DNA of 64,000 nt from Desmospora profundinema (lineage in GTDB: Bacteria > Bacillota > Bacilli > Thermoactinomycetales > DSM-45169): NCBI RefSeq assembly GCF_031454155.1, contig NZ_JAVDQG010000004.1, positions 1 through 64,000 of the forward strand. The letters are read 5' to 3'. Under the pieces are notes generated by a model. It was not told the origin of the DNA. It saw only the letters and a list, made by a program, of their open reading frames with translations, and ran no database searches. This document shows, piece by piece, positions 7,451 through 18,074 of this stretch (within the stretch, counting starts at the first letter, position 1; every line of letters begins with the position of its first letter). The position numbers and the translations under genes are program-made.

Positions 7451-8746
7451 ATGATTGAACGATATACACGAGAAGAGATGGGATCCATCTGGACGGATGA
7501 AAACCGGTACCGGGCGTGGCTGGAAGTGGAGATCCTGGCTTGCGAAGCGTGGGCGGAGCTGGGAGTGATCCCCCGGGAGGATGTGGACCGGATTCGGAAG
7601 AACGCCCGGATCGACGTGGATCGGATTTTGGAGATCGAACAGGAGACGCGCCATGATGTGGTGGCATTCACCCGTGCCGTTGCGGAGACTTTAGGGGATG
7701 AATCCAAGTGGGTCCATTACGGTTTGACCTCCACGGATGTGGTGGACACTGCATTATCGTTCCTGTTACGCCAAGCCAACGAAATTTTGCTTCGCGATGT
7801 GGATCGGATGCTGGATGTGTTGGATCGGAAGGCGCGGGAGCACAAATATACGGTGATGATGGGGCGCACCCACGGGGTGCATGCTGAACCCACCACGTTT
7901 GGGCTGAAGATGGCTCTGTGGCGGGAGGAGATGAAACGGAACAAAGAGCGGTTGGAGAAGGCAGTCCGTACCGTGGCTGTCGGCAAGATTTCCGGGGCGG
8001 TGGGAACCTACGCCAACATCGATCCGTTTGTGGAGAAGTATGTATGCGAAAAGCTGGGTCTGATACCGGCTCCGATCTCCACGCAAACCCTGCAACGGGA
8101 CCGCCATGCTGAATACCTGTCCACGTTGGCCTTGATCGCCACCAGCTTGGAGAAGTTCGCAGTGGAGATCCGGGGGTTGCAGAAGAGTGAGACACGGGAA
8201 GTGGAAGAGGCATTCGGCAAAGGACAAAAAGGATCTTCTGCCATGCCTCATAAACGAAACCCCATCGGATCCGAAAATATCACGGGGCTGGCACGGGTGG
8301 TTCGCGGTCATATGGTGACGGCTTATGAAAATGTTCCCTTATGGCATGAACGGGATATCTCTCACTCGTCAGCGGAACGGGTGATCTTGCCCGACACCAC
8401 GATTCTGTTGAATTACATGTTGAATCGGCTGGCCGGCATCATCGAAAACCTGACCGTTTTCCCGGAAAACATGAAGCGGAACATGGAACGCACGTACGGT
8501 TTGATCTATTCACAGCGGGTGCTCCTCACGTTGATCGATAAGGGATTAAAACGGGAAGCCGCTTATGACCGGGTGCAGCGCTTGGCGATGCAGGCCTGGG
8601 AGGAAGCCGTTCCATTCCGGGGCTTGGTGGAGGGCGACGAAACCATCACGGGTATTCTCACCCCGGAGGAGATTGCGGATTGCTTTGACTATCGCCATCA
8701 CCTGAAACGGGTGGATGAGATCTTTGCGCGGCTGGGGCTGGATTGA
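7451..8746 (+). CDS. purB: adenylosuccinate lyase
   Basis: Catalyses two fumarate eliminations: SAICAR to AICAR, and adenylosuccinate to AMP. The 431-residue protein shows the superfamily motifs: TSTDVVDTA near 93-100, [14 protein letters not shown] (138-151) with the catalytic histidine, and the flexible signature loop [11 protein letters not shown] near 260-270 bearing the catalytic serine. It starts [10 protein letters not shown], the usual N terminus. Gene end and the next Shine-Dalgarno site are 8 bases apart, so it is cotranslated with purC. Confidence 0.97.
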   Translation: MIERYTREEMGSIWTDENRYRAWLEVEILACEAWAELGVIPREDVDRIRKNARIDVDRILEIEQETRHDVVAFTRAVAETLGDESKWVHYGLTSTDVVDTALSFLLRQANEILLRDVDRMLDVLDRKAREHKYTVMMGRTHGVHAEPTTFGLKMALWREEMKRNKERLEKAVRTVAVGKISGAVGTYANIDPFVEKYVCEKLGLIPAPISTQTLQRDRHAEYLSTLALIATSLEKFAVEIRGLQKSETREVEEAFGKGQKGSSAMPHKRNPIGSENITGLARVVRGHMVTAYENVPLWHERDISHSSAERVILPDTTILLNYMLNRLAGIIENLTVFPENMKRNMERTYGLIYSQRVLLTLIDKGLKREAAYDRVQRLAMQAWEEAVPFRGLVEGDETITGILTPEEIADCFDYRHHLKRVDEIFARLGLD

Positions 8747-8763
8747 CACAGATGGAGGGAGCG

Positions 8764-9489
8764 ATGGGGATGAAACGGGGCGACCTGTTGTACGAGGGCA
8801 AGGCCAAAAAGATCTATCGCACGGAAGACCCCGATGTGGTGTGGGTGGAATACAAGGATGACGCCACCGCGTTCAACGGGGAGAAAAAAGGTTCCATCAC
8901 CGGTAAGGGCGAGTGGAACAATCGAATCAGCATTCATTTCTTCGAGTATCTAGGACGTCACGGTGTGGCCCATCACCTGGTGAAGTCACTCTCCGCCACC
9001 GAACAATTGGCACGGAAAGTGACGATTTTGCCGGTGGAGGTGGTGGTCCGCAACCGGGCTGCCGGTTCCCTGGCGAAGCGCTTGGGATTGGAAGAGGGGC
9101 TGGTGCTCACGCAGCCGGTGGTGGAGTTTTATTACAAAAATGACGACCTGGGCGATCCTCTGATCAATGAGGATCACATCCGGTTGTTGCAATTGGCGGA
9201 GGATCAGCAATTGGCACAGATCCGGGAAGAAGCCCTGCGGATCAACGAACTGCTGATCAAACGGATGGACGCCTGTGGAATTATCCTGGTCGATTTTAAA
9301 CTGGAGTTTGGCGTCGATACCGCCGGAAAACTGTTGTTAGCCGATGAAATTTCACCGGATACGTGCCGGTTTTGGGACCGGGAGACGAAAAAGCCGTTGG
9401 ATAAGGATCGGTTTCGGCGGGATCTGGGAGAAGTGGAAGATGCTTATCGCGAAATTTGGACCCGATTGGGAGGGACTGCCCATGTATAA
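8764..9489 (+). CDS. purC: phosphoribosylaminoimidazole-succinocarboxamide synthase
   Basis: SAICAR synthetase joins CAIR and aspartate using ATP. The 241-residue protein begins with the typical LLYEGKAKKIY ATP-binding strand and carries EVVVRNRAAGS and LLADEISPDTCRFWD, the substrate- and metal-binding motifs. ATG 8764 follows GGAGGGA by three bases; ATG 8770, two codons further, is equally possible. The 3' end overlaps purS by 8 bases. Confidence 0.96.
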   Translation: MGMKRGDLLYEGKAKKIYRTEDPDVVWVEYKDDATAFNGEKKGSITGKGEWNNRISIHFFEYLGRHGVAHHLVKSLSATEQLARKVTILPVEVVVRNRAAGSLAKRLGLEEGLVLTQPVVEFYYKNDDLGDPLINEDHIRLLQLAEDQQLAQIREEALRINELLIKRMDACGIILVDFKLEFGVDTAGKLLLADEISPDTCRFWDRETKKPLDKDRFRRDLGEVEDAYREIWTRLGGTAHV

Positions 9490-9733
9490 GGCCACGATCA
9501 ACGTTCAACTCAAAAGCAGTGTATTGGATCCGCAGGGAAGCGCGGTCAAAGGTTCGCTTCATTCTCTGGGTTTTGAAGAAGTGGAAAATGTCCGGATCGG
9601 GAAGACGATTCAAGTGTGGCTGGATACGGGCGATGCGGCAGCCGCCCGCAAACAGGTGGAAGAAATGTGCCAGAAGCTGCTGGCCAACCCGGTGATCGAG
9701 AATTACGACTACCAGTTGGAGGAGGGTGCCTGA
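9482..9733 (+). CDS. purS: phosphoribosylformylglycinamidine synthase subunit PurS
   Basis: An 83-residue protein starting [20 protein letters not shown], typical of PurS. It bridges PurQ and the small-type PurL to form FGAM synthase and helps channel ammonia. It starts inside the end of purC and its TGA overlaps the ATG of purQ by one base, so translation is coupled. Confidence 0.96.
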   Translation: MYKATINVQLKSSVLDPQGSAVKGSLHSLGFEEVENVRIGKTIQVWLDTGDAAAARKQVEEMCQKLLANPVIENYDYQLEEGA

Positions 9734-10416
9734 TGCGCTTTGCCGTTCCTGTGTTCCCGGGGTCCAACTGTGACACCGACTGCGTGAAAGCGGTAAGAGA
9801 TGTGCTGGACCAGCCAGTGGATCTGGTATGGCACCAGGAAAAGCGGCTGGATTCCTATGATGCGATCATTCTGCCTGGTGGTTTCTCCTATGGCGACTAT
9901 TTGCGGACCGGGGCGTTGGCGCGTTTTTCTCCGGTGATGGAATCCGTTCAGGAAGCGGCGGAAAAGGGAAAACTGGTCCTGGGCATCTGCAACGGCTTTC
10001 AAGTACTTCTGGAGGCGGGGCTTTTGCCCGGTGCGATGCGGGTCAACGACCATCTGAAATTCCGTTGCGACATCCAACCGCTTCAGGTAGTGAACAACCG
10101 TCTCCCGTTTACCTTGGATTATACGGAAGGGGAGACGATCCGTCTTCCGATCGCTCATGGAGAAGGCAATTATTACTGTGATCCGGATACGTTGCAACAA
10201 CTGCGGGAACGGGGTCAGATTGCGTTCCGTTATGAAGGGGAAAATCCGAACGGCTCTGTTGGTGCCATTGCCGGCATCGTCAATGAACGGGGCAATGTAT
10301 TGGGGTTGATGCCCCACCCGGAGCGGGCCGTCCACCAATGGATGGGTTCTGCCGACGGGGCTAAGATGTTGACTTCAATGCTTCGTTACTGGGGGGAGAG
10401 CCATGGTGCGGCCTAA
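9733..10416 (+). CDS. purQ: phosphoribosylformylglycinamidine synthase, glutaminase subunit PurQ
   Basis: Class I glutamine amidotransferase of 227 residues supplying ammonia to PurL. The nucleophile is Cys86 in LGICNGFQ, the oxyanion strand is [11 protein letters not shown] (48-58), and the His-Glu pair lies in MPHPERAV near the C terminus. ATG 9733 shares a base with the purS stop. The last 14 bases overlap purL. Confidence 0.97.
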   Translation: MRFAVPVFPGSNCDTDCVKAVRDVLDQPVDLVWHQEKRLDSYDAIILPGGFSYGDYLRTGALARFSPVMESVQEAAEKGKLVLGICNGFQVLLEAGLLPGAMRVNDHLKFRCDIQPLQVVNNRLPFTLDYTEGETIRLPIAHGEGNYYCDPDTLQQLRERGQIAFRYEGENPNGSVGAIAGIVNERGNVLGLMPHPERAVHQWMGSADGAKMLTSMLRYWGESHGAA

Positions 10417-12679
10417 TGTGGAGGAAGTGACGACCGTTGCCAACGAACCGACGCCGGAGGATATTCGTGACCGGCAATTGTTCACTGAAGTGGGGATGAC
10501 CCAGGAAGAATACCGGCTCGTGAAGGATCACCTGGGCCGCTTGCCCAATTGGACGGAATTGGGCATCTATAGTGTGATGTGGTCGGAACACTGCAGTTAC
10601 AAAAACTCCAAACCGCTGCTGCGCCGGTTTCCGGTAGATGGGCCGCGGGTGTTGCAAGGGCCCGGCGAAGGAGCGGGAGCGATCGATATCGGGGATGGCC
10701 AGGCGGTTGTGTTTAAAATCGAAAGCCACAATCACCCCACCGCTGTCGAGCCGTTCCAGGGAGCAGCCACTGGGGTGGGTGGAATCATTCGGGACGTATT
10801 CTCCATGGGTGCCCGCCCTGTCGCCTTGTTGAATTCCCTCCGTTTTGGGCCGTTGGAAAAAGGACGCGTGCGGTACCTATTTGAACAGGCCGTCGCAGGG
10901 ATCGCCCATTACGGAAATTTGGTCGGGATTCCCACAGTGGGCGGGGAAGTGGAATTCGATTCCGCCTACGAAGGCAATCCCTTGGTAAATGCCATGTGTG
11001 TCGGTATCCTAAACCATGAAGACTTACAAAAAGGGATCGCCGTCGGCACAGGCAATCCGGTGATTTATGTCGGGGCCAGCACGGGACGGGACGGGATCCA
11101 CGGAGCGACGTTCGCTTCTGAGGAGCTATCTGAGGCATCCGAGGAAAAGCGGCCTGCGGTGCAAGCCGGCGATCCATTTATGGAAAAACTGCTCCTGGAA
11201 GCTTGTCTGGAATTGGTGGAACAGGGGATCCTGCTGGGGATTCAGGATATGGGTGCCGCCGGACTCACTTGCTCCAGCGCCGAGATGGCAGCCAAGGGAG
11301 ATTCCGGCATGGAACTCAACCTGGACGCCGTTCCACAACGGGAAACGGGAATGACCCCATATGAAATGATGTTGTCCGAATCCCAGGAACGGATGTTGCT
11401 GGTGGTGGAAGACGGCCGTGAAGGAGAAGTGGAACAAGTCCTGCAAAAGTGGGGATTGCAATCGGCGGTGATTGGTCGTGTCACCGATGACGGTCGCTAT
11501 CGGATTCGCCATCGGGGTCAGCTGGTTGCCGACATCCCGGTGAAGACGCTGGTGGATGATGCACCGGTGTTGCACCGAAAGGGAGAGGAACCCGCCATCT
11601 ATCGAAAATTTGCTGGGGTGAAACCGGAAGCGACATTGGCCGGTGTGGATACGCAAGACGCCCTGCAGCGGGTGCTGGCTTCTCCCACGGTGGCCAGCAA
11701 GCGCTGGGTTTACCAGCAATATGATCATATGGTACGGACCAGCACGGCTGTCCGACCGGGGTCCGATGCGGCTGTGGTGGTGGTGGACGGAACCGACAAA
11801 GCATTGGCCATGTCCACTGACGGCAACGGGCGCTATGTGTATCTCGATCCCCGTCAGGGCGGGGCGATCGCGGTAGCGGAAGCAGCCCGCAATGTGGTCT
11901 GCTCCGGTGCCCGCCCGCTGGCCATCACCGACTGCCTCAACTTTGGCAATCCGGAAAAGCCGGAAGTATTCTGGCAGCTGGAAGGTGCGGTAGACGGGAT
12001 GAGTGAAGCGTGCCGCAAACTGGAAACGCCTGTTGTAGGAGGAAACGTCAGCCTCTACAACGAGACCAAAGGCGAACCGATCCACCCCACCCCCGTCGTC
12101 GGCATGGTGGGACTGGTGGAAAGCCGCCGCCATATTACCACCAGCCATTTTAAACAAGATGGGGACCGGTTGCTGTTGTTGGGGGAAACCCATTCGGAGT
12201 TGGGTGGAAGCGAACTGCAACGGGTGGTGGAAGGAGATGTTTCCGGACGCCCGCCTCGGATCGATCTGGATGTGGAGAAGCGGCTGCAGGAGACGGTGCT
12301 TACCGCAATCCAACAGGGTCATGTATCCTCCGCCCACGATCTGTCGACGGGGGGATTGGCCGTCGCAATTGCCGAATCGGCCATTGGCAGCGGTCAGGGT
12401 GCCGATGTGTCGCTGGAAACTTCTTTGGATGCCGCCGTGGCATTGTTCAGTGAAAGCCAATCCCGTATCCTGCTGAGCGTCCCGGCTGAGAAGGTTGAGA
12501 TCGTTAGCGGCTTGGCGGAAGAGAATGGAATCGCTTGTGCAGACATCGGTCGTGTCGGCGGCGATGCTCTGACGGTCCGTGTGAATGGAAAATCTGCCGT
12601 CGATCTTCCGGTCCGCGAACTGGAAGCCATCTGGGAGGGGGCTCTGCCATGCGCGATGAATCCGTCTTCGACGAACTAA
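10403..12679 (+). CDS. purL: phosphoribosylformylglycinamidine synthase subunit PurL (small type)
   Basis: The 758-residue synthetase subunit converts FGAR to FGAM with ATP and ammonia delivered from PurQ. It is the short Gram-positive form lacking the fused glutaminase, consistent with separate purS and purQ upstream. Visible motifs include [13 protein letters not shown] near the N terminus, [23 protein letters not shown] (ATP site) and, in the second half, [15 protein letters not shown] 10403 has GGGGGGAGAG immediately before it. The 3' end overlaps purF by 31 bases. Confidence 0.97.
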   Translation: MVRPNVEEVTTVANEPTPEDIRDRQLFTEVGMTQEEYRLVKDHLGRLPNWTELGIYSVMWSEHCSYKNSKPLLRRFPVDGPRVLQGPGEGAGAIDIGDGQAVVFKIESHNHPTAVEPFQGAATGVGGIIRDVFSMGARPVALLNSLRFGPLEKGRVRYLFEQAVAGIAHYGNLVGIPTVGGEVEFDSAYEGNPLVNAMCVGILNHEDLQKGIAVGTGNPVIYVGASTGRDGIHGATFASEELSEASEEKRPAVQAGDPFMEKLLLEACLELVEQGILLGIQDMGAAGLTCSSAEMAAKGDSGMELNLDAVPQRETGMTPYEMMLSESQERMLLVVEDGREGEVEQVLQKWGLQSAVIGRVTDDGRYRIRHRGQLVADIPVKTLVDDAPVLHRKGEEPAIYRKFAGVKPEATLAGVDTQDALQRVLASPTVASKRWVYQQYDHMVRTSTAVRPGSDAAVVVVDGTDKALAMSTDGNGRYVYLDPRQGGAIAVAEAARNVVCSGARPLAITDCLNFGNPEKPEVFWQLEGAVDGMSEACRKLETPVVGGNVSLYNETKGEPIHPTPVVGMVGLVESRRHITTSHFKQDGDRLLLLGETHSELGGSELQRVVEGDVSGRPPRIDLDVEKRLQETVLTAIQQGHVSSAHDLSTGGLAVAIAESAIGSGQGADVSLETSLDAAVALFSESQSRILLSVPAEKVEIVSGLAEENGIACADIGRVGGDALTVRVNGKSAVDLPVRELEAIWEGALPCAMNPSSTN

Positions 12680-14073
12680 AGGAAGAGTGCGGGGTGTTTG
12701 GCATCCTGGGTCATCCGGATGCCGCCCAGCTCACCTACTACGGGTTGCACGCTCTGCAACACCGGGGACAGGAGAGTGCCGGTATTGTCGCTACCGATGG
12801 GAAAGAGTTTCGCTACCACCGCAGTATGGGCTTGGTGAATGAAGTATTCAACAACGAAATTCTAAAAGGGCTGACTGGAGACTGGGCGATTGGTCATGTG
12901 CGGTACTCCACCACTGGGGAGAGTTCGTTGAGCAATGCCCAGCCCTTGGTATTCCACCATGCGACCGTCGGCCAGCTGGCCCTGGCCACCAATGGGAATC
13001 TGGTCAATGCCGAGTCGTTGAAACAGGAGTTGGAAAGCCAGGGCGCGGTTTTTCACTCCACATCGGACACTGAAGTGATCGCCCAGCTCATCGCCCGCTC
13101 CACCCAACCTTCTCTGGAAGAAGCGGTGGCCGAAGCGTTAAATCAATTGATCGGTGCCTATGCGCTCTTAATTCTGACCAATGACACGCTGTTGGTGGCA
13201 CAGGATCCCCATGGGTTGCGTCCCTTGTCTATGGGAATGCTGGGGGATGCACCGGTGTTTTCTTCGGAAACCTGCGCCTTTGATGTGATCGGGGCGGATT
13301 ACCTGCGGGAAGTGAAGCCGGGAGAGTTGTTGATTTTGAATCGCGAGGGAATGCGCAGCATTCGCTTCTCCGAACCGGCAAAGCGTGCGGTCTGCTCTTT
13401 CGAGTATATCTACTTTGCGCGGCCGGACAGTGATGTGGACGGGATCAACGTTCATACGGCCCGCAAGCGATTGGGTGTCCGTCTGTTTGAGGAGGCGCCG
13501 GTGGAAGCGGATGTGGTAACCGGTGTTCCCGATTCCAGCACTTCTGCGGCGATCGGATTTGCAGAGGCGGCGGGAATCCCGTTTGAACTGGGGCTGATCA
13601 AGAACCGCTATGTGGGGCGCACCTTTATTCAACCGAGCCAGCACTTGAGAGAGCAGGGCGTCAAGATGAAGTTGTCCGCCGTTCGCAAAGTGGTGGAAGG
13701 AAAACGCGTGGTCATGATTGACGATTCCATCGTCCGCGGCACCACCAGCCGCCGCATTGTAACCATGTTGCGGGATGCCGGTGCCAAGGAAGTGCACGTT
13801 CGGATCAGCTCTCCGCCGATCAGATATTCCTGTTTTTACGGAATCGACACCTCCCAACGAAAACAGTTGATCGCCTCTGATCATTCCGTGGATGAGATTC
13901 GGCAGCTGATCGGAGCGGACAGCTTAAGCTTTCTGACGGAAGAAGGACTGATCCAAGCGATCGGAAGAGAGCGGGAAAACGAAACTTGTGGTCATTGTTT
14001 GGCTTGCTTTAACGGAAACTATCCTACTGAGGTGGATGATTCCGCAGTGATGGCGCTGGAGGGAAAAGGATGA
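12649..14073 (+). CDS. purF: amidophosphoribosyltransferase
   Basis: Committed step of purine synthesis: PRPP plus glutamine gives phosphoribosylamine. The 474-residue protein has a short propeptide before the catalytic Cys14 (KEECGVFGI), an Ntn glutaminase domain, and a PRTase domain with [14 protein letters not shown] as PRPP loop. Cysteines in AVCSFEY, YSCFYG and CGHCLAC match the 4Fe-4S ligands of the B. subtilis class, which confers oxygen lability. ATG 12649 follows GGGAGGGG. It overlaps both neighbours (31 bases with purL, 4 with purM). Confidence 0.97.
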   Translation: MRDESVFDELKEECGVFGILGHPDAAQLTYYGLHALQHRGQESAGIVATDGKEFRYHRSMGLVNEVFNNEILKGLTGDWAIGHVRYSTTGESSLSNAQPLVFHHATVGQLALATNGNLVNAESLKQELESQGAVFHSTSDTEVIAQLIARSTQPSLEEAVAEALNQLIGAYALLILTNDTLLVAQDPHGLRPLSMGMLGDAPVFSSETCAFDVIGADYLREVKPGELLILNREGMRSIRFSEPAKRAVCSFEYIYFARPDSDVDGINVHTARKRLGVRLFEEAPVEADVVTGVPDSSTSAAIGFAEAAGIPFELGLIKNRYVGRTFIQPSQHLREQGVKMKLSAVRKVVEGKRVVMIDDSIVRGTTSRRIVTMLRDAGAKEVHVRISSPPIRYSCFYGIDTSQRKQLIASDHSVDEIRQLIGADSLSFLTEEGLIQAIGRERENETCGHCLACFNGNYPTEVDDSAVMALEGKG

Positions 14074-15104
14074 GCGAAGCATATCGGCGATCGGGAGTGG
14101 ACATCGAGGCCGGAAACGAGGCGGTCCGGCGCATTCAGGGACATGTGGCGCGTACCCAACGCCCGGAGGTTTTAGGCGGAATCGGAGGGTTTGGCGGACT
14201 CTTTTCCCTGTCCGGCTATCAAGATCCGGTCCTGGTGGCAGCGACCGACGGAGTGGGAACCAAGCTGAAGTTGGCGTTCACCCTGAACCGGCACGACACC
14301 ATCGGAGTGGACTGTGTCGCCATGTGTGTCAACGATCTGGTGGTGCAAGGGGCCGAACCCCTGTTCTTCCTGGACTATATCGCCACCGGAAAATTGGCAC
14401 CGGAACAAGTGGAGGCCGTCGTCAAGGGGATTGCCGACGGATGCGAACGGGCCGGCTGTGCGTTGCTGGGGGGCGAGACAGCAGAGATGCCTGGCTTTTA
14501 CGCCCCGGGTGAATATGATGTGGCCGGTTTCAGTGTGGGTGTCGTGGAACGGAAAGCTCTTTTGACCGGCGAAACAATCGCTCCCGGCGACGTGATCGTC
14601 GGTTTGGCCTCCGACGGCTTACACAGCAACGGCTATTCCCTCGTTCGAAAAATTGTGGATGAGGCGGGCCTGTCGTTGGACGCGATCGTTCCATGGGGAG
14701 ATCACTCCTGGGGAGAGGAACTGCTGGTGCCCACCCGTATCTATGTACGTCCCTTCCATCAGCTGATGAATGCCGTACCCGTTAAGGGAGGCGCCCATAT
14801 TACCGGAGGCGGCCTGATTGAAAACGTACCTCGGATGCTGCCTGCCGGACTGCAAGCGGAGATTCGTCCCGGGTCGTGGCCGGTGCCCGATGTATTCCGA
14901 TTCCTGGCGGAACGGGGTTCTCTGACGGAAGCGGACTGTTATCGCACCTTTAACATGGGAATCGGCATGGTGGTGTTTGTTCCGGCTGAAGAGGCGGAGC
15001 GCGCATTAGCGGTTGCGAGCGAGTCGGGAGAACGGGCATTTATGATCGGCCGGGTGGTCGAGGGGGAAAACGGAGTGATCGGCCTCGGAGGAGAAACTTC
15101 ATGA
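14070..15104 (+). CDS. purM: phosphoribosylformylglycinamidine cyclo-ligase
   Basis: AIR synthetase, 344 residues, closes the imidazole ring of FGAM with ATP. The motifs [32 protein letters not shown] and [13 protein letters not shown] are typical of the PurM/PurL fold. Its ATG overlaps the purF stop as ATGA and its own stop overlaps purN as ATGA, so expression is tightly coupled. Confidence 0.97.
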   Translation: MSEAYRRSGVDIEAGNEAVRRIQGHVARTQRPEVLGGIGGFGGLFSLSGYQDPVLVAATDGVGTKLKLAFTLNRHDTIGVDCVAMCVNDLVVQGAEPLFFLDYIATGKLAPEQVEAVVKGIADGCERAGCALLGGETAEMPGFYAPGEYDVAGFSVGVVERKALLTGETIAPGDVIVGLASDGLHSNGYSLVRKIVDEAGLSLDAIVPWGDHSWGEELLVPTRIYVRPFHQLMNAVPVKGGAHITGGGLIENVPRMLPAGLQAEIRPGSWPVPDVFRFLAERGSLTEADCYRTFNMGIGMVVFVPAEEAERALAVASESGERAFMIGRVVEGENGVIGLGGETS

Positions 15105-15697
15105 GCATTGCGGTTTTTGCCTCCGGAAGCGGCAGCAACTTTGAAGCACTGGTGGAACGATCCCGCAAACAGTATTGGCCGGAACCGATCTCCCTCCTGA
15201 TTTGCGACCGGCCGGATGCCGGGGCGTTGGAACGCGCTGCGCGTCTAAACGTGCCCGCCGTCGCTTTTCGGCCTAAGGACTATGAAGACAAAGCCGCTTA
15301 TGAGCGGGATGTGCTGGCCAAGTTAAAGGAGTACAAAATTCAATGGGTGGTACTGGCAGGGTATATGCGACTGGTGGGTCCCACCCTGCTGGATGCGTAC
15401 CCTTGGCGCATTCTTAACATTCATCCGTCTTTATTGCCCGCCTTCCAAGGAAAAGACGCCGTTCGGCAAGCGCTGGAATACGGAGTCCGTTGGACGGGTG
15501 TGACGGTTCATTGGGTGGATGAAGGCATGGATACCGGCCCGATCATCGACCAGAAGCCGGTGCTGGTGGAACCCGACGATACCATGGAGACGTTGCAGCG
15601 GAAAGTGCAATTTGTGGAACATAATCTGTACCCGGCGGTCATGTACAAGTTGTTGACCGGTCGCATCCTGCCGCCGGATGAGTCGCAGGGACCTTAA
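15101..15697 (+). CDS. purN: phosphoribosylglycinamide formyltransferase
   Basis: GAR transformylase using 10-formyl-THF, 198 residues. It begins [15 protein letters not shown] (phosphate loop) and carries the active-site [14 protein letters not shown] with catalytic Asn and His, and [11 protein letters not shown] with catalytic Asp. No PurT was seen in this window. The stop lies directly before the purH Shine-Dalgarno site, 13 bases from its start. Confidence 0.97.
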   Translation: MSIAVFASGSGSNFEALVERSRKQYWPEPISLLICDRPDAGALERAARLNVPAVAFRPKDYEDKAAYERDVLAKLKEYKIQWVVLAGYMRLVGPTLLDAYPWRILNIHPSLLPAFQGKDAVRQALEYGVRWTGVTVHWVDEGMDTGPIIDQKPVLVEPDDTMETLQRKVQFVEHNLYPAVMYKLLTGRILPPDESQGP

Positions 15698-15710
15698 AGG
15701 AGGAACTCCA

Positions 15711-17252
15711 TTGATTCAAATTCGTCGTGCCTTGATCAGCGTTTCTGATAAGACCGATGTCGTGGACTTGGCTCGCAGTCTCTCCCGGCATGGAGTGGAA
15801 ATCATCTCCACCGGCGGCACGAAACGAACATTGGCCGAAGCGGGGATTCCGGTGATCGGTGTATCCGAAGTAACCGGTTTTCCGGAGATCCTGGACGGAC
15901 GGGTGAAAACGCTCCACCCCCGCATCCATGCCGGTTTGTTGGCCATCCGTGACCGTGACGAACATCGCCGCCAGTTGGAAGAGAGAAAAATTGAACCGAT
16001 CGACCTGGTGGTGGTTAACCTGTATCCGTTTCAGCAAACCATTACCAAACCGGACGTATCATTTGAAGATGCGATCGAAAATATCGATATCGGGGGGCCC
16101 TCCATGGTTCGGGCAGCCGCCAAAAACCACCGATTTACCACGGTTTTGGTGGATCCAGCCGATTATGGCGGTGTTCTGGAGGAAATGGGCCGTGGCGGTA
16201 TCACGTCGGAAACACGCAAGCGGCTGGCAGCTAAGGCATTTCGCCACACGGCCGCCTATGATGCCTTGATCGCTTCTTACCTGAGTGCCGAAGCGGGAGA
16301 GACATGGCCAGAAAAATGGACGGTCACCTATGAAAAGAAACAGGATCTGCGTTACGGGGAAAACCCGCATCAACCCGCAGCTTTTTACCGTCAGCCCATG
16401 GCAGCTACGGGAAATCTGGCTCATGCGGATCAGCTTCACGGAAAAGCCCTCTCTTATAACAACATCAACGACGCCAATGCCGCTTTGGAGATCGTATCGG
16501 AGTTTAACGGCCCGGCGGCTGTCGCAGTCAAACATATGAATCCCTGCGGCGTGGGGATCGGGGAAACAGCCCTGGAAGCCTATGAAAAGGCGTTTGAAGC
16601 GGATCCGGTTTCTATCTTCGGGGGGATCGTGGCACTCAATCGCCCGGTGGATGAAGCGACCGCTCGCCGCATGAAAGAAATCTTTCTGGAGATCATCTTA
16701 GCTCCTGACTTTGAACCAGCCGCGTTGGAGGTTTTGCGGGAGAAGAAAAACCTGCGTTTGTTAAAAGTGGAGGTGTCCGCTTTTGGGGACGCTCCCTCTC
16801 CTCGATTGCAAACGGTGGAGGGTGGTTTATTGGTACAGGAGGCCGACCGGAAATCGATCGATCAAAAGGATTGTGAAGTAGTTACCTCCCGCGCCCCTTC
16901 TGAACAGGAATGGGAGCAGTTGTTGTTTGCTTGGCGGGTGGTAAAGCACGTCAAGTCCAATGCGATTGTATTGGCCAAGGATTCCCGTACCATCGGAGTA
17001 GGTGCCGGTCAGATGAATCGGGTCGGCGCTGCCCGGATCGCCTTGGAACAGGCGGGTGAAGCGGCCCGGGACGCTGTGCTGGCTTCCGATGCCTTTTTCC
17101 CGATGAAAGATACAGTGGAAGCGGCGGCGGCTGCTGGTGTCCGGGCGATCATTCAACCCGGTGGTTCCGTTCGAGACCAAGAGTCGATAGAAGAAGCGAA
17201 CCGGCACGGCATCGCGATGATCTTTACCGGTGTTCGCCACTTCAAACACTAA
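15711..17252 (+). CDS. purH: bifunctional AICAR formyltransferase/IMP cyclohydrolase
   Basis: The 513-residue protein catalyses the last two steps to IMP. The N-terminal MGS-like IMP cyclohydrolase domain starts [18 protein letters not shown] and includes STGGTKRTL; the C-terminal transformylase includes LRYGENPHQ and the catalytic KHMNPCG. The start is TTG 15711: a perfect AAAGGAGG (15697-15704) lies 6 bases upstream and no ATG fits. In B. subtilis purD follows directly; here a small membrane-protein gene and repeats intervene. Confidence 0.97.
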   Translation: MIQIRRALISVSDKTDVVDLARSLSRHGVEIISTGGTKRTLAEAGIPVIGVSEVTGFPEILDGRVKTLHPRIHAGLLAIRDRDEHRRQLEERKIEPIDLVVVNLYPFQQTITKPDVSFEDAIENIDIGGPSMVRAAAKNHRFTTVLVDPADYGGVLEEMGRGGITSETRKRLAAKAFRHTAAYDALIASYLSAEAGETWPEKWTVTYEKKQDLRYGENPHQPAAFYRQPMAATGNLAHADQLHGKALSYNNINDANAALEIVSEFNGPAAVAVKHMNPCGVGIGETALEAYEKAFEADPVSIFGGIVALNRPVDEATARRMKEIFLEIILAPDFEPAALEVLREKKNLRLLKVEVSAFGDAPSPRLQTVEGGLLVQEADRKSIDQKDCEVVTSRAPSEQEWEQLLFAWRVVKHVKSNAIVLAKDSRTIGVGAGQMNRVGAARIALEQAGEAARDAVLASDAFFPMKDTVEAAAAAGVRAIIQPGGSVRDQESIEEANRHGIAMIFTGVRHFKH

Positions 17253-17321
17253 CGGGTATGAACGGCTATTCCTCCTCTGACGTATACATGGCGTAACGGG
17301 TATGAAGGAGGGGGATACCCC

Positions 17322-17603
17322 GTGGTGATGATCTGGCGATCATTAACATTGGTGGCCATCACGTTGGCACTGATGTGGGTTACCGTACTTTTAGGCTGGT
17401 ATCAACCGTTTTCCTGGCAATACAGCATTCGGGTAATTGCCGGTTTATACTTCTTGCTGGCGGTCTTCACAAGCGGCCTGATGTCCCTTCCGACCACGTG
17501 GAAGAGAAGACGGGAGAAAGGCGTATATCAGCGGGAAGACTGGTCTTTTATCTTTCTCTTGGTGACGGTTTTGCTGTTTGGGGTCAGTCTCGCTTTCACC
17601 TGA
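17322..17603 (+). CDS. small membrane protein of unknown function
   Basis: A 93-residue protein with three hydrophobic segments (about 5-27, 36-53 and 73-92) and a basic loop TTWKRRREKGVYQRED between the second and third. GTG 17322 is chosen because AAGGAGGGGG ends 7 bases upstream; ATG 17328 is possible. It lies 69 bases after purH with no terminator between, so it may be cotranscribed with the pur operon. I do not recognise the family, and a purine-related role is only suggested by position. Confidence 0.65.
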   Translation: MVMIWRSLTLVAITLALMWVTVLLGWYQPFSWQYSIRVIAGLYFLLAVFTSGLMSLPTTWKRRREKGVYQREDWSFIFLLVTVLLFGVSLAFT

Positions 17604-17688
17604 TGGCGGGTCTCCCCGAAAGGGACAAGCTATCGTCTTATCAGGTCATTTCCTTTGTTCTTGGGTTAACAATGCTGAGGGGACGGTC

Positions 17689-17776
17689 GGGGATGGGTTC
17701 CGTCTTCGCTCCATGCGTGGCAGAGTCGACTCCGCCGGAACCCATCCCCTCCCTTCAAGAAAACACGATCAATATC
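17689..17776 (-). repeat. hairpin repeat family, copy B
   Basis: Perfect 14-bp arms GGGGATGGGTTCCG (17689-17702) and CGGAACCCATCCCC (17736-17749) enclose a 33-base loop. On the minus strand the loop and right flank read GAGTCGACTCTGC, GCATGGAGCGAAGACGGAA and GATATTGATCGTGTTTTCTT, matching copy A at 3.54-3.74 kb. It lies 86 bases after the small membrane-protein gene. Confidence 0.8.
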
Positions 17777-17819
17777 AAGAATAGGGCACTGGGGAGTTTG
17801 GTCATTTTATATTCCGGTG

Positions 17820-17875
17820 AGAAGACAGCCACCGACCCGGGATTTTACGCTACGGATTGTTCAGACATGTCCTAG
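17820..17875 (+). repeat. hairpin repeat family, detached tail block
   Basis: GAGAAGACAGCC, ACCGACCCGGGAT and CTACGGATTGTTCAG follow in the same order as the right end of copy C at 31.72-31.78 kb. Only this right half is present here; it abuts copy D. Confidence 0.7.
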
Positions 17876-18036
17876 TACTACAGTTGTACTTATCAGAGCA
17901 GGTGCAGATGGGAGAAGGGAGGGTGGTGGGATGGCTGCGATCCTTTGCGCTTTTTGCAAGAGATCGAAGACAGCCCGCCAGCCCGACCCACCCACGCTCC
18001 TATACACTCTTCGTACAAATGCAACTGTAGTACTAG
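17874..18036. repeat. MITE-like element with 15-bp terminal inverted repeats, copy D
   Basis: The ends are perfect inverted repeats: CTAGTACTACAGTTG (17874-17888) and CAACTGTAGTACTAG (18022-18036), 163 bp in all. Nested inside are a second pair of arms of the family type, GGGTGGTGGGATGGCT near 17923-17938 and GACAGCCCGCCAGCCCGACC from 17971. No ORF for a transposase is present. The right end lies 38 bases before the purD start codon. TACAGTTGTA at the left end resembles a BlaI/CopY-type site. Confidence 0.75.
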
Positions 18037-18074
18037 TAATGAAAATGGAACGGGTCATACGGGAGGGAGTACAA

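Noticed and set aside
11126-12460. Long minus-strand ORF of 444 codons opposite purL
   Set aside because: It is an antisense frame of purL with no ribosome site, odd composition and no recognisable domain.
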